Shown here piece by piece: positions 1 through 10,418 of a stretch of 64,000 nucleotides of DNA. A program made the position numbers and the translations under genes. The first letter of the stretch is position 1; each line of letters begins with the position of its first letter. This DNA comes from Alkalicoccus luteus (GTDB lineage: Bacteria; Bacillota; Bacilli; Bacillales; Salisediminibacteriaceae), in assembly GCF_012034335.1 (NCBI RefSeq), contig NZ_JAATHJ010000015.1, positions 1-64,000 of the forward strand. Direction: 5' to 3'. The notes below the pieces were generated by a model. It searched no databases and had not been told where the DNA came from. It saw nothing but the letters and a program-made list of their open reading frames with translations.

Positions 1-167
1 CACTGGTAATGGCCGGCATTGTGGAAGGCGTCTTTTCCTTTCTGCAGGGTCTTTATAGACAGTATATCCGTCAATCCTTGGACAAACAATCCCATCTTAT
101 TCTGGACGTTTTGGACTAGCAATAACAGCATACTTAATAAAAACAGATCCGGCTCCTCTTTCATCAT
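1..167 (-). CDS. Partial unknown ORF, cut by the window edge
   Basis: The minus strand is open from an ATG-ATG pair at 167-162 to the window edge, about 55 codons. The predicted start of the protein contains a Leu-rich stretch (residues about 15-24) that could be a membrane segment or amphipathic helix. A purine-rich GAGAGGAGG lies upstream, but its spacing to this ATG is about 14 bases, longer than ideal. It is better placed for an ATG at 174-172 whose frame closes after 25 codons. I do not recognise the product. It lies just downstream of the terminator ending the glutamate synthase genes, so it would be a separate unit. It may be a real small gene, or a frame-damaged one. Confidence 0.35.
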   Translation of the reverse strand, partial: MMKEEPDLFLLSMLLLLVQNVQNKMGLFVQGLTDILSIKTLQKGKDAFHNAGHYQ

Positions 168-246
168 CCGCCATTCTGCTTCCTCCTCTCCCTGTTTGTT
201 CTCCTAATACCTATTACCTTAGAAGGGGAAGAGCAAACCTCAAACA

Positions 247-282
247 CAAAAAAATGCCGCAGGACGAGGCTGTCCTGCGGCA
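247..282 (-). terminator. Rho-independent terminator of the glutamate synthase unit
   Basis: An 11-bp perfect stem (TGCCGCAGGAC paired with GTCCTGCGGCA) spans 255-282. On the minus strand it is followed by a run of seven T (A at 248-254). It sits ten bases past the small-subunit stop codon. Confidence 0.9.
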
Positions 283-291
283 AAGCAATGA

Positions 292-1779
292 TCACGGCAG
301 CTTTGTTTCACCCATGAGGAAACGATCACATTCGCGGGCTGCACCGCGTCCCTCATTAATCGCCCAAACGATCAGACTTTGACCGCGTCTCATGTCTCCG
401 GCTGCGAATACGCCTTCCACATTCGTGCGGTAGTCATCGAATTGTGCACGTACCGTTGAATTCGTTTTTGTCTCTACATTCATCTGTTCAATCAGACCTT
501 GTTCCGGTCCTTTAAAGCCGATGGCTACGAGTACGAGATCTACCGGCCATACTTTTTCAGAGCCCGGAATCTCTTCACGGATTTTGTTGCCTTCCTCATC
601 GTAGCGAAGCGAAACGTTCACCGTGTGTACTTCTTTTACGTTCCCATCATCGTCACCGACAAATTTCTTTGTCATGACGGCGTAAGCACGCGGATCGTCA
701 CCAAATACAGCCTCCGCTTCTTTCTGACCGTACTCAATACGGTGAATGATCGGATACTGGGGCCACGGATTGATCATCATGTCGCGGGCCGGCGCTTTTT
801 TATCATATATATCGAACTGGACAAGGCTCTTACATTCATGACGAAGAGAAGTAGCGATACAGTCGGTTCCTGTATCCCCGCCCCCGATAACAAGCACATT
901 CTTATCTTTCGCAGAAATGTACTCGCCATCCTCCAGCTTGGAATCAAGCAGGCTTTTCGTGTTTGCATGCAGGAAATCCATCGCATAGTGAATGCCCTTC
1001 AGATCGTTGTTTTCAGCAGGCACGTCGCGGTGGACCGTCGCGCCTCCGCAGAGAATCGTTGCGTCAAAGTCGCTTTTCAGCTGCTCAGACGTTACGTCTT
1101 TGCCAACCTCTGTGTTCGTGAAGAATTCGATGCCTTCTGCTTCCAGAATATCGATACGACGCTTTACGACAGCATACGGAAGCTTCATTTCCGGAATGCC
1201 GTACGTGAGCAGTCCGCCGAGGCGGTCCGCACGCTCGAATACGGAAACGCTGTGGCCAGCCTTGTTCAGCTGGTCTGCAGCAGCAAGTCCTGCGGGCCCT
1301 GAACCAACGACCGCGACGCGCTTGCCGGTACGCTGCTTCGGTGGATTCGGCTGTACCCATCCCTCCGCAAAGCCCTTTTCAATAATCGACTTTTCCACGG
1401 AACGAATCGCAACCGGCGGTTCGTTAATGCCAAGTACGCAGGCACCTTCGCAGGGTGCCGGGCAGGCAAATCCGGTGAATTCCGGGAAGTTGTTCATTTC
1501 GTGTTCTTTGTCGAGCGCTTCTTTCCACTGTCCACGGTAAACGAGGTCATTCCATTCCGGAATCAGGTGATAAACAGGGCAGCCTGTTGTCACACCGTTG
1601 AGTTCCATCCCGGTGTGGCATGTCGGCACACCGCAGTCCATACAGCGGGCACCTTGTTTTTTGGCCTCTTCATCCGACATGGGCAGCGTATATTCATCCC
1701 AGTCCTTCGTTCGTTCAGAAGGGTTACGCTCGGGTATCGTCTGGCGAGTGTACTCCATAAATCCTGTCGCTTTTCCCAT
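292..1779 (-). CDS. gltD: Glutamate synthase (NADPH) small subunit
   Basis: This is the electron-input subunit of glutamate synthase, which converts glutamine plus 2-oxoglutarate to two glutamates. B. subtilis calls it GltB. The N-terminal region has the Cys cluster CMDCGVPTC (Cys46, Cys49, Cys54) for a [4Fe-4S] centre. A Rossmann FAD motif VVGSGPAGLAAAD and a second NADPH-binding motif VIGGGDTGTDC follow. I chose the ATG at 1779 (MGKATGF) because AAGGAGG lies eight bases upstream; six in-frame codons extend further to 1797. Length (495 residues) is normal for the family. It is downstream of the large subunit on the same strand, separated by about 400 bases of tandem repeat. Confidence 0.96.
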   Translation of the reverse strand: MGKATGFMEYTRQTIPERNPSERTKDWDEYTLPMSDEEAKKQGARCMDCGVPTCHTGMELNGVTTGCPVYHLIPEWNDLVYRGQWKEALDKEHEMNNFPEFTGFACPAPCEGACVLGINEPPVAIRSVEKSIIEKGFAEGWVQPNPPKQRTGKRVAVVGSGPAGLAAADQLNKAGHSVSVFERADRLGGLLTYGIPEMKLPYAVVKRRIDILEAEGIEFFTNTEVGKDVTSEQLKSDFDATILCGGATVHRDVPAENNDLKGIHYAMDFLHANTKSLLDSKLEDGEYISAKDKNVLVIGGGDTGTDCIATSLRHECKSLVQFDIYDKKAPARDMMINPWPQYPIIHRIEYGQKEAEAVFGDDPRAYAVMTKKFVGDDDGNVKEVHTVNVSLRYDEEGNKIREEIPGSEKVWPVDLVLVAIGFKGPEQGLIEQMNVETKTNSTVRAQFDDYRTNVEGVFAAGDMRRGQSLIVWAINEGRGAARECDRFLMGETKLP

Positions 1780-1837
1780 CACAGTACCCTCCTTCAATCC
1801 ATTTCTTTTGGGTATCAGCAGCTGTTTGATGCTGCTA

Positions 1838-2187
1838 TTCTTTATCTCGTGATTGTCAGTCCAATCGCGGCGCCCCTAAGCGGGCCACTTCGCTTTTCTT
1901 TGTCCAGCTTCGCGTCCCAGGGGCTGGGCGATTTCCCTCTACTCTCTTACGATAAGGCGACATCTGCCCTTCGGCAGTGTCTTCTTTATCTCGTGAGCCT
2001 CAGTCCAATCGCGGCGCCCCTAAGCGGGCCACTACGCTTTTCTTTGTCCAGCTCCGTGGCCCAGGGGCTGGGCGATTTCCCTCTACTCTCTTACGATAAG
2101 GCGACATCTGCCCTTCGGCAGTGTCTTCTTTATCTCGTGAGCCTCAGTCCAATCGCGGCGCCCCTAAGCGGGCCACTACGCTTTTCT
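1838..2187. repeat. 144-bp structured tandem repeat between the glutamate synthase genes
   Basis: Two full 144-bp units (1900-2043 and 2044-2187) follow a partial unit that holds only the second half (about 1838-1899). Each unit begins TTGTCCAGCT and ends GCTTTTCT. Unit 2 can fold nearly end to end: GTGGCCC/GGGCCAC (unit positions 13-19/127-133), AGGGGC/GCCCCT (20-25/117-122), GCGATT/AATCGC (29-34/108-113), GATAA/TTATC (52-56/87-91), and a terminal GACA-CTGCC-CTTC-GGCAG-TGTC hairpin (60-82). Unit 1 has GCGTCCC in the outer arm, weakening that stem. The last unit ends inside the stop codon of the large subunit. The boundaries recall short interspersed repeats seen in Bacillaceae that start TTGTC(C/T)AGCT and end GCTTTTCT; that comparison is from memory. 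Confidence 0.9.
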
Positions 2188-5100
2188 ATTTCGCTGCGAC
2201 TTTTGGTTTTTTGCTGTCTTCGAACGCGGCCATTTCGGCGTCGAACTGGCTCATGCCTTGAGCGAGGTGGTGCGAGATTCGCTCCTGGATAGCACGGTAG
2301 TCCTGCGGGATGACTTTGACGAATTTCGCTTCGAAGTGCTCCCAGTTATTTAAGATTCGCTGGCCTTTTCGGCTGAGCGTGTAGTCAACGTGGCGTTCGA
2401 TCATCGCTTTGAGTTCGGCGATCTCCTCTTTATCGTTCAGGCTTTCCAGATCAACGAGTTCAGCGTTGCACTTCGCATCAAAATTGCCTGCTTCGTCGAG
2501 AATATACGCGACGCCGCCTGACATACCGGCTGCAAAGTTTCGCCCTGTTTCCCCAAGGATGACGACCTTCCCGCCTGTCATATACTCACATCCGTGGTCT
2601 CCGACACCTTCGACCACGGCTTTTACGCCGCTGTTTCGGACGCAGAAGCGTTCACCGGCGATACCGCTGATGTATGCTTCGCCTCCGGAGGCGCCATAAA
2701 AGGCGACGTTTCCGACGATGATGTTTTCTTCCCACTTGAATGGCGATTTACGTGACGGACGGGCGATGATTTTACCGCCTGACAGTCCCTTGCCGATAAA
2801 GTCGTTTGCATCACCGACGAGCTTCAGCGTCATACCGTGCGGCACAAACGCACCAAAGCTTTGTCCGGCTGAGCCTTTGAACGTGAGGCGGATTGTGTCT
2901 TCCGGAAGACCTTCGAGGCCATAGCGGCGGGACACTTCACTGCCGAGAATCGTACCGACTACGCGGTGAATGTTTCGTACCGCAGCCGTTCCTTTTACCG
3001 GTGTACCGTTCTCAAGGGCTTCTTCACAGAATGGAAGCAGTTCCTGATGATCAAGCGATTTTTCTAAAGCGTGATCCTGCTTGCGGCTCGCATAAACTGT
3101 CTGACCGGCTTTTACTTCCGGCTGATAAAGGAGCGCCTCCAGGTTCAGGTACTTGCCTTTCCAGTGGTCCACTTCTTTATTGACTTCCAGCACGTCGGTG
3201 CGTCCGACCATTTCATTGATCGTACGGAAACCGAGCTCTGCCATCAGTTCTCTCGTTTCTTCCGCGACAAAGCGCATGAAGTTTTCAACTGCTTCTGCAG
3301 ATCCCATGAACTTTTTACGCAGCTCCGGGTTCTGGGTAGCAACGCCGACCGGGCACGTATCGAGATGGCAGACGCGCATCATGATACAGCCGAGAACGAC
3401 AAGCGGAGCTGTCGAGAATCCATATTCTTCTGCTCCGAGCAGCGTTGCAACAACGACATCACGGCCGGTCATCATCTTGCCATCCGTTTCGACAACAATC
3501 CGGTCACGAAGTCCGTTCAGGAGCAGTGTCTGGTGTGTTTCGGCCAGACCGATTTCCCACGGCAGACCGGCGTGCTTCAGGCTTGTACGCGGTGCAGCAC
3601 CGGTACCGCCGTCATAGCCGCTGATCAGTACGAGATCCGCACGGCCTTTCGCAACACCTGCTGCGATCGTTCCGACTCCGCCTGCGGATACAAGTTTGAC
3701 GGAAATACGAGCGCGCGGGTTGGCGTTTTTCAGGTTATGAATCAGCTCTGCCAGGTCTTCAATCGAGTAAATATCGTGATGAGGCGGCGGTGAAATAAGC
3801 TCTACCCCAGGCGTCGATCCGCGTACTTCGGCGATCCACGGGTACACCTTCTTGCCAGGCAGGTGTCCGCCTTCACCAGGCTTAGCCCCCTGCGCTACTT
3901 TTATCTGAATTTCATCCGCGTTTACCAGATAGTGGCTCTTTACGCCGAAGCGTCCGGACGCGACTTGTTTAATCGAGCTGCGGCGGGAATCGCCGTTTTC
4001 ATCCGGTGTAAAACGCTCCGGATATTCGCCGCCTTCCCCGCTGTTACTGCTTCCGCCGATGCGGTTCATCGCAATCGCGAGTGCTTCGTGGGCTTCTGCG
4101 CTGATTGCCCCGAGTGACATGGCACCGGTCTTAAATCGCTTGCAGATCGACTCAACCGATTCTACTTCCTCAAGCGGAACCGACGGACGGTCTTTGAACG
4201 CAATCAAGCCTCGCAGCGACTGCAGGTTGTTTTTCTCATCCGTAATGAGCTTCGAATATTCTTTAAACGCTTCATAGTCTCCCGTACGGGTAGCGTGCTG
4301 CAGCATGTGAATCGTCTTTGGATTGTACTGGTGGTCTTCCCCATTCTGACGGTACTGGAATTCATCGCCGGCTTCGAGTTTCTTGCTGCCTCCGCGAAGT
4401 TCTTCAAAAGCAGGTATGTGACGCTTCAATACTTCCTCTGCGATCACGTCGAGACCAATCCCGTCGAGCTTGGCAGAAGTCCGGGTAAAGTGACGGTCGA
4501 TGACTTCTTTCGAAATACCGACCGATTCAAAGATCTGGGCGCCGCGGTAACTCTGGATCGTGGAAATCCCCATCTTCGACATGACTTTGACAACGCCATC
4601 TGTCACCGAATCGATGTACTGATACGTAATTTCATGCATCGTGTATGCTTTGTCGATCTCGCCTCGCTCACGCAGATCTGCAAGAGATGCGAACGCAAGA
4701 TACGGGTTCACTGCTTCTGCACCGTAGCCGAGCAGAGTAGCAACATGATGCACTTCACGTACTTCGGCTGATTCCAGCAGCAAGCTGACTTTCGTGCGGT
4801 TGCCCTGGCGAATCAGATGGTGATGGAGCGCAGAAATGGCAAGCAGGGATGGAATCGCTGCTTTTTCGCGGCTCAGTTCACGGTCCGACAGAATAAGCAG
4901 CACACAGCCGTCTTCTACTGCCTGGTCCGCCTGTTTAAATAAGTCCTCAAGTGCGGGTTCCAAGCCTTCTTTTCCGGAAGCCACATCAAAGAGAATCGGC
5001 AGCGTGCATGACTTAAAGCCTTTCAGCTCCTGCTGACGAAGGGTTTCCAGCTGCTCATTGCTCAGCACCGGTTTATTCAGACGAATGTGACGGCAGCTTT

Positions 5101-6778
5101 CCGGCTTCGGATTCACGAGACTTCCTTCTGCTCCGATCGTCGTGCTCACCTGCGTGACAATTTCTTCCCGAATCGCATCGATAGCCGGGTTTGTGACCTG
5201 CGCAAACAGCTGCTTAAAATAATTGAACAGCAGCTGCGGCTTCTTGGAAAGCACCGCAAGCGGAGAGTCATAGCCCATGGAGCCGACCGGATCCTTCTTG
5301 TCTGCTACGAGCGGCTTTAGAATTTTGTGCATTTCTTCATTGGTGTAGCCAAACGCAAGCTGCTTATCAACAAGATCTGCGGAATCATCCGGCAGCTCGG
5401 ATTCGCTGACCTTTGGAATATCATCCAGATCGATCATGTTATTGTTAATCCAGTCGCGGTAAGGCTTTTCTTTGGCAATGTTCATTTTAATCTCTTCATC
5501 CGGAATGATCTTTCCTTCTTCCAGATCAAGCAGCAGCATACGTCCCGGATGCAGACGCTCTTTGACAAGAATGTCATCTGCAAAGATATCCAGCGCCCCT
5601 ACTTCAGAACCGAGTACGAGCATCCCGCTTTTCGTTACATAGTAACGTGCCGGACGCAGTCCATTCCGGTCCAAAATCGTTCCAACGTGGCGTCCGTCTG
5701 TAAAGCCGATGGCAGCAGGACCGTCCCATGGCTCCATGAGCGTACTATGGTACTCATAGAAGTCGCGCTTTTCCGGTTTAATGGAATCGTCGTTGGCCCA
5801 AGGTTCAGGAATCATCATCATCGCAGTGTGTGCGAGGGATCGTCCGGAGAGATGCAGAAATTCAAAAGCGTTATCGAACATGGAAGAGTCAGAGCCGTTT
5901 TTATCAATAACCGGCAGCAGGCTGTCCAGCTCTTCATCTGTGAAGTACTTGGACTGGCACATTTTCTCTCTGGCTTTCATCCAGTTCATATTACCGCGGA
6001 TCGTGTTGAATTCTCCGTTATGAATCGTGTACCGGTTCGGGTGAGCACGCTTCCAGCTCGGGAACGTGTTCGTACTGAAACGGGAATGCACGAATGCGAC
6101 CGCTGTTTTGAAGTCCGGGTGGTTCAGGTCGATGTAAAATGAATCGAGCTGTTCCGGAATCAGCATTCCTTTATAAATGATCGTACGCGTCGACAGGCTG
6201 CAAATATAGAAGTCCTGGCTTTTCAGCGTCTTGGCAATTTCGATTTCTGTGCGCTTGCGGATGACATACAGCTTCCGCTCGAATGCATCCTGATCTTCAA
6301 GATCTTCTGATGGAGCAACGATCACCTGGCGGATGAAAGGCTCGGTTTTTTTGGCTTCATCACCGACAAACGAATCGTTTACGGGAACCGTTCGCCAGCC
6401 GAGGACACTCTGGCCTTCTTCTTCTATAATACGTTCGAAGATACGGCGTGATTCCTTTCGTTCTTTCTGTTCCTGAGGAAAGAAAATCATGCCGATTCCG
6501 TACTTGCCTTCTTCCGGAACCGCAATGTCTTCCTTATGGAACTGTTTCTCGAAAAACCGGTGCGGAATCTGAGTCAAAATACCGGCACCGTCGCCGGAGC
6601 TGACATCCGCTGACTGTCCTCCGCGGTGCTCGAGGTTACAGAGAATGGTGATCGCATTTTGAACGATATCATGGGATTTCGTACCGTTAATATTCGCAAT
6701 CATCCCAATCCCGCAGGCTTCGTGTTCCTCTCTGGGATCATAAAGCCCCTGAGCAGTAGGATATCCGTGATTCATCAT
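2186..6778 (-). CDS. gltB: Glutamate synthase (NADPH) large subunit
   Basis: This is the catalytic subunit, 1530 residues, the usual size for the bacterial alpha subunit (GltA in B. subtilis naming). The N-terminal Ntn amidotransferase domain starts at Cys22 (HEACGIG), so a 21-residue propeptide should be removed. A central synthase domain with an FMN barrel follows ([19 protein letters not shown] region), with the [3Fe-4S] cysteines in [14 protein letters not shown]-terminal glycine-rich beta-helix domain completes it. The start has AAGGAGGG nine bases upstream. It lies upstream of the small subunit on the same strand. No GltC-type regulator gene is visible on either side, unlike B. subtilis. 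In an ectoine producer this enzyme also supplies the glutamate amino donor. Confidence 0.97.
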   Translation of the reverse strand: MMNHGYPTAQGLYDPREEHEACGIGMIANINGTKSHDIVQNAITILCNLEHRGGQSADVSSGDGAGILTQIPHRFFEKQFHKEDIAVPEEGKYGIGMIFFPQEQKERKESRRIFERIIEEEGQSVLGWRTVPVNDSFVGDEAKKTEPFIRQVIVAPSEDLEDQDAFERKLYVIRKRTEIEIAKTLKSQDFYICSLSTRTIIYKGMLIPEQLDSFYIDLNHPDFKTAVAFVHSRFSTNTFPSWKRAHPNRYTIHNGEFNTIRGNMNWMKAREKMCQSKYFTDEELDSLLPVIDKNGSDSSMFDNAFEFLHLSGRSLAHTAMMMIPEPWANDDSIKPEKRDFYEYHSTLMEPWDGPAAIGFTDGRHVGTILDRNGLRPARYYVTKSGMLVLGSEVGALDIFADDILVKERLHPGRMLLLDLEEGKIIPDEEIKMNIAKEKPYRDWINNNMIDLDDIPKVSESELPDDSADLVDKQLAFGYTNEEMHKILKPLVADKKDPVGSMGYDSPLAVLSKKPQLLFNYFKQLFAQVTNPAIDAIREEIVTQVSTTIGAEGSLVNPKPESCRHIRLNKPVLSNEQLETLRQQELKGFKSCTLPILFDVASGKEGLEPALEDLFKQADQAVEDGCVLLILSDRELSREKAAIPSLLAISALHHHLIRQGNRTKVSLLLESAEVREVHHVATLLGYGAEAVNPYLAFASLADLRERGEIDKAYTMHEITYQYIDSVTDGVVKVMSKMGISTIQSYRGAQIFESVGISKEVIDRHFTRTSAKLDGIGLDVIAEEVLKRHIPAFEELRGGSKKLEAGDEFQYRQNGEDHQYNPKTIHMLQHATRTGDYEAFKEYSKLITDEKNNLQSLRGLIAFKDRPSVPLEEVESVESICKRFKTGAMSLGAISAEAHEALAIAMNRIGGSSNSGEGGEYPERFTPDENGDSRRSSIKQVASGRFGVKSHYLVNADEIQIKVAQGAKPGEGGHLPGKKVYPWIAEVRGSTPGVELISPPPHHDIYSIEDLAELIHNLKNANPRARISVKLVSAGGVGTIAAGVAKGRADLVLISGYDGGTGAAPRTSLKHAGLPWEIGLAETHQTLLLNGLRDRIVVETDGKMMTGRDVVVATLLGAEEYGFSTAPLVVLGCIMMRVCHLDTCPVGVATQNPELRKKFMGSAEAVENFMRFVAEETRELMAELGFRTINEMVGRTDVLEVNKEVDHWKGKYLNLEALLYQPEVKAGQTVYASRKQDHALEKSLDHQELLPFCEEALENGTPVKGTAAVRNIHRVVGTILGSEVSRRYGLEGLPEDTIRLTFKGSAGQSFGAFVPHGMTLKLVGDANDFIGKGLSGGKIIARPSRKSPFKWEENIIVGNVAFYGASGGEAYISGIAGERFCVRNSGVKAVVEGVGDHGCEYMTGGKVVILGETGRNFAAGMSGGVAYILDEAGNFDAKCNAELVDLESLNDKEEIAELKAMIERHVDYTLSRKGQRILNNWEHFEAKFVKVIPQDYRAIQERISHHLAQGMSQFDAEMAAFEDSKKPKVAAK

Positions 6779-7511
6779 GATAACGTCCCTCCTTAAAGAT
6801 ACAAATATGCACGAACGAAAAGATACGACGCCGACACGTTATATTTAATCGTTCGTTCACATTTTTATACACATCGGTGTACACTCCAATAAATGGAAGA
6901 GACCGGTGTGCGCAGCAGAAAAATTCAGAAATTGGTGAACTTTTCTTTCATATCATTGAATAATACCATCTTTTTTCGAATTTACAAAGGCATTAATTAA
7001 CACTTTGTCGCTATTTTCTGACTACAACCGTTTGCAATCCCTTGTGAGGCAAGGACTTTCGTGTTCCGTAGCTTTCGCAGATTTTCTGACTGAAAACGCT
7101 GTCATTATAAGCTTTTTATCCAAAATGATCGTGTTTCTTCATATTTAAAAGTCAAGGGGAAAGGTTCGCTGAATGAGGAGTGATTCAGTATGGATGTAAA
7201 TTATTGGTATTGAAGGGTCTTAGAGGGTGAATAATCATGATTTATACAAAATGGCTGTCTATCTTTTTGAATACGCTTACATGAAAACGTTCGGAAATCG
7301 CTCATTATCTGGTCCTAAAAACAGGTGTTAAATGAAAGCTGACGGTAAATTTCCGGAAAATAAAGAGACCATCTAAAATAACATACAGGTGTTGCTTTAT
7401 ACCTTTTTTGATTTCATTCGAAACCTTCTTTTTTGACGCGGCTCCTTTTTTTAAAGAAATACGTTTCAGTCCATCATGGAAAAGGAACATTTTTACTTAG
7501 GAGGGATAGCG
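6779..7511. other. Divergent intergenic region of about 730 bases
   Basis: This region separates the divergent glutamate synthase and semialdehyde dehydrogenase genes and must hold both promoters. It is AT-rich. No convincing long ORF has a ribosome binding site. A seven-codon ORF at 7190-7213 (MDVNYWY) follows GAGGAG at a plausible spacing and could be a leader peptide, but nothing else supports it. I could not assign operators with confidence. Confidence 0.5.
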
Positions 7512-8939
7512 ATGAAAAACGACCTATACGTAAACGGATCCTGGACCGGAAGCTCACTGGAGCAGATTAACGTCACAAACCCCGGAACGGGTGCCCTGAT
7601 CAGTACGGTACCAAAAGCAGGTAAAAAGGAGGCAACAGCGGCGGTCGACGCGGCGGCTGACGCCCTCAGCGACTGGAAACAGACGTCGGCACAAGAGCGC
7701 TCTGGGTATTTGCGCGAGGTGTACCGGCTCATGATGGAGCAACAAGACGAAATCGCAGAGCTAATGACACTCGAAAATGGCAAAACGCTCGCCGATTCGA
7801 AGGCAGAAGTCGTCTACGCGGCTTCTTTTCTCGACTGGTTTGCAGACGAAGCAAAGCGGGTGTATGGGAGAAGCGTTCCCGGCAAGCATGCCGGACACCG
7901 GATTGACGTACTTAAGCAGCCGATCGGGGTTACGGCAGCGATCACGCCGTGGAATTTCCCGGCTGCCATGATTACGAGAAAGCTTGCGCCTGCGCTTGCT
8001 GCCGGCTGTACGTTTATTATCAAGCCTGCTACAGCGACACCGCTCACCGCGATGAAGATTATCGAACTTTGCGAAGAAGCAGGCATTCCGGACGGCGTCG
8101 TCAACCTGCTTACCGGCAGCGCCTCTGATATTACATCGGTCTTTATGGAAGACAGCCGGGTGCGCAAAGTGTCCTTTACCGGCTCAACAGAAGTCGGCAA
8201 AATGCTGATTGAACAAAGCGCCGCCCAGGTGAAAAAGCTCTCGCTTGAGCTTGGGGGACACGCTCCGCTGCTTGTCTTTAATGATGCTGACCTGGATAAA
8301 GCAGTAAAAGAAGCGGCAACAGCTAAATTCCGGAACGGCGGGCAGTCCTGTATCGCTGCCAACCGGTTTTACGTCCAGGAAGGAATACTGGACGCCTTTA
8401 CGGAACGGTTCGTCGAAAAAGTAAAAAACATGAAGGCCGGTGACGGGATGAAGGAAGAGAACGACATCGGCGCCGTCATTGACGAAGACGGCTATGAGAA
8501 AATTGAGAAGCACGTGCAAAATGCGATCGAGCACGGAGCTGAAGCTGCCGCAGGCGGGACGGGAACAGCTGAAGACGGCGCTTATTTCTATCAGCCGACG
8601 GTCCTCACCGGCGTCACCTCTGACATGCTCATCATGCAGGAGGAAACGTTCGGTCCGGTGGCACCGATCCAGTCATTTAAAACGGAAGCAGAGGCGATTG
8701 AACTCGCCAACAATACGCCTTACGGACTGGCTTCTTACGTCTTCACAGAAGATGCAGCTACCGGCACCCGGGTCACAGAAGCACTCGAATTTGGCGTGGT
8801 CGGCTGGAATGACGGCGTTCCCTCCGCAGCCCAGGCACCGTTCGGCGGTCTGAAAGAATCCGGCTATGGCCGAGAAGGCGGTATTGAAGGAATCGAAGAA
8901 TACCTCGAAACGAAATATGTCGCACGCAACATTGAATAG
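7512..8939 (+). CDS. gabD: NAD(P)-dependent succinate-semialdehyde dehydrogenase
   Basis: This aldehyde dehydrogenase superfamily member oxidises succinate semialdehyde (or a related aldehyde) to the acid. It carries the GabD-like [20 protein letters not shown] stretch, the glutamate motif LELGGHAP, the catalytic Cys280 in GGQSCIAANR, and the C-terminal APFGGLKESGYGREGG. I chose the ATG at 7512 because AGGAGG lies seven bases upstream; an in-frame codon at 7476 has no such site. The 475-residue length fits the family. No GABA transaminase or permease is next to it, so glutarate or other semialdehydes remain possible substrates. The first copy of the inverted-repeat element is inserted between its stop codon and its terminator. 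Confidence 0.9.
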   Translation: MKNDLYVNGSWTGSSLEQINVTNPGTGALISTVPKAGKKEATAAVDAAADALSDWKQTSAQERSGYLREVYRLMMEQQDEIAELMTLENGKTLADSKAEVVYAASFLDWFADEAKRVYGRSVPGKHAGHRIDVLKQPIGVTAAITPWNFPAAMITRKLAPALAAGCTFIIKPATATPLTAMKIIELCEEAGIPDGVVNLLTGSASDITSVFMEDSRVRKVSFTGSTEVGKMLIEQSAAQVKKLSLELGGHAPLLVFNDADLDKAVKEAATAKFRNGGQSCIAANRFYVQEGILDAFTERFVEKVKNMKAGDGMKEENDIGAVIDEDGYEKIEKHVQNAIEHGAEAAAGGTGTAEDGAYFYQPTVLTGVTSDMLIMQEETFGPVAPIQSFKTEAEAIELANNTPYGLASYVFTEDAATGTRVTEALEFGVVGWNDGVPSAAQAPFGGLKESGYGREGGIEGIEEYLETKYVARNIE

Positions 8940-8954
8940 GACGTTTTCAAAAAA

Positions 8955-9443
8955 CAGGACTGTTGATAAAGTCAACTTGTTTACATGTCTATTCGATTGA
9001 TTGTATTGCCCCTCTGTTTACCGAGCCTGCCGTGGGGTTGCCTTCAGCTATTTCTCAGGGTAAACCCTGTATGAAGGGAAGAAAGGCACGTAGGATGGCG
9101 CGGCTTCCACGGGCACGCCGGACACGAAGGGGAAATGGATTTGTTTGTTGGAGAAAAACGTCCCGATCGCTGACGCTGCGGCTTTTTTTGGTGGATACGT
9201 TGACGTACGTCCCTATTCGACATCGAAGCGTTGCTTAACTAAAGGCTCCATCCATATGGAACAAGCTCGTGTGAAGCCTCACCAGGCGTGTCAACCGGAC
9301 TGTTAGCTGCCAAATCGGAGGAACTTGACTCCAGGAGGATCAGAACGAGGCGAAAGCCGAGGCCGTTCCCTCCGGAAAGCGAGTGTCCGCAGATGCAGGC
9401 AGATGCAAGGTTATTCACCTGAAATTACGTTATCAACACTCTG
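8955..9443 (+). mobile_element. Inverted-repeat MITE-like element, copy 1
   Basis: About 489 bp, closely similar to 43125-43603 and to the inverted copy at 48242-49397. The left end reads CAGGACTGTTGATAAAGTC. The right end reads ACGTTATCAACACTCTG, whose complement is CAGAGTGTTGATAACGT, giving imperfect terminal inverted repeats. AGGACTG occurs at both borders (8956-8962 and 9444-9450), which would be a 7-bp duplication if the element starts at TTGATAA. It contains no credible transposase ORF. It interrupts the left arm of the terminator behind the semialdehyde dehydrogenase gene. The lack of an ORF suggests a non-autonomous element moved in trans. Confidence 0.8.
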
Positions 9444-9476
9444 AGGACTGTTCCCATGCCGGGAGCAGTCCTGTTT
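9444..9476. terminator. Terminator shared by convergent genes
   Basis: AGGACTG and CAGTCCT pair around a CCC/GGG inner stem (9444-9472), with CTGTTTC on the plus side. It serves the dehydrogenase on the plus strand and probably the ABC ATPase on the minus strand. Element copy 1 abuts its left edge. Confidence 0.75.
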
Positions 9477-9479
9477 CTT

Positions 9480-10277
9480 CTATAGTAATGGCTTCACTTT
9501 CACCCACGGCCTGCCGTGCTCCCATGAAACCGAAACCGGAACGTCAAACGCAGCGGACGCCTCCTTCTCATTCAGCACCGTTTCTTTCTCTCCCTGACTG
9601 ATAAACGATCCGTCCTTCATCAGCGCCGCATGCGTGATCGGTGCAATCAGCTCTTCCATATGGTGCGTGACATAAATGAGCGTCGGTCCTCCCTGCTGCA
9701 AGCTTTTCTCAAGCCGGTACAAAAGATCTTCCCGTGCGGCAAGATCAAGCCCGGAGCACGGCTCATCCAGAATTAACAGCTCCGGCTCTGCCATCCAGGC
9801 TCGTGCCAGCAGTACTTTTTTCAGCTCGCCCTGAGAAAAATGCTGCTGCGGTTTTTCTGCCAGATGGCCGGCTCCAAACTGCTCCAGCAGCTCATAGGCG
9901 CGGTCCATTTCCTGCTGCGTGACCGGCTCATACAGGCCGATCGAGGCGTGCAGACCGCTGAGCACAATTTCCAGTCCATCTACATGCGGGTAGCTTTGAT
10001 ACTGCCGCTCAAGTGCCTGACTGACCCAGCCGATCGATTTTTTCACATCCGGCATATAGGAGCTGCCGTAGCGGTTACCGAGAATATCGACCGGTCCGCT
10101 CCCTGCTTTCGGCCACATCGATCCGGAAAGCACCTTGAGCAGCGTCGTTTTGCCGCAGCCGTTCCGGCCAAGCAGCCCCCAGTGCTCGCCGCGCTGAATC
10201 TGCCAGGATACATCCTTTACGAGTACATTGCCCCCGCGCTGAACGGTCACATCTGATAGTGATACGATCTCTCTCAT
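9480..10277 (-). CDS. ABC transporter ATP-binding protein, YlmA/ModF-like
   Basis: A single ABC ATPase domain of 265 residues. It has Walker A GRNGCGKTT, a Q-loop around VSQALERQY, a signature-like HFSQGELKKVLLARA (SQGE in place of SGGQ), Walker B LLILDEPCSGLD, and the switch histidine in VTHHMEEL. No permease gene is adjacent, so it is an orphan cytoplasmic ATPase. It resembles the B. subtilis YlmA group and the ModF type. The start at 10277 has GGAGGG upstream. The substrate is unknown, and a non-transport role cannot be excluded. It is divergent from the AEC carrier gene. Confidence 0.85.
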   Translation of the reverse strand: MREIVSLSDVTVQRGGNVLVKDVSWQIQRGEHWGLLGRNGCGKTTLLKVLSGSMWPKAGSGPVDILGNRYGSSYMPDVKKSIGWVSQALERQYQSYPHVDGLEIVLSGLHASIGLYEPVTQQEMDRAYELLEQFGAGHLAEKPQQHFSQGELKKVLLARAWMAEPELLILDEPCSGLDLAAREDLLYRLEKSLQQGGPTLIYVTHHMEELIAPITHAALMKDGSFISQGEKETVLNEKEASAAFDVPVSVSWEHGRPWVKVKPLL

Positions 10278-10418
10278 AAACAGGCCCTCCGCTCCAGTTG
10301 TTTGTTTTTCAGTGTACCGTACATTACGGGAAAATCACAAAATTGTATTCATTCGAATGAAATTACATGCATGGAGGCGTAAACTAAAGAGTGGAAATGG
10401 TGGAAAGAAGGGCTGTTT

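Noticed and set aside
499-1302. 267-residue plus-strand ORF opposite gltD
   Set aside because: It is the antisense of a well-supported gene, without a ribosome binding site or recognisable domain.
7305-7490. 61-residue minus-strand ORF upstream of gabD
   Set aside because: No ribosome binding site, low-complexity Lys-rich content, and it sits in the promoter region of the divergent genes.
8963-9238. 91-residue ORF inside element copy 1 as a transposase
   Set aside because: No DDE or other transposase motif. The frame is not kept in copies 2 and 3, so the element is treated as non-coding.
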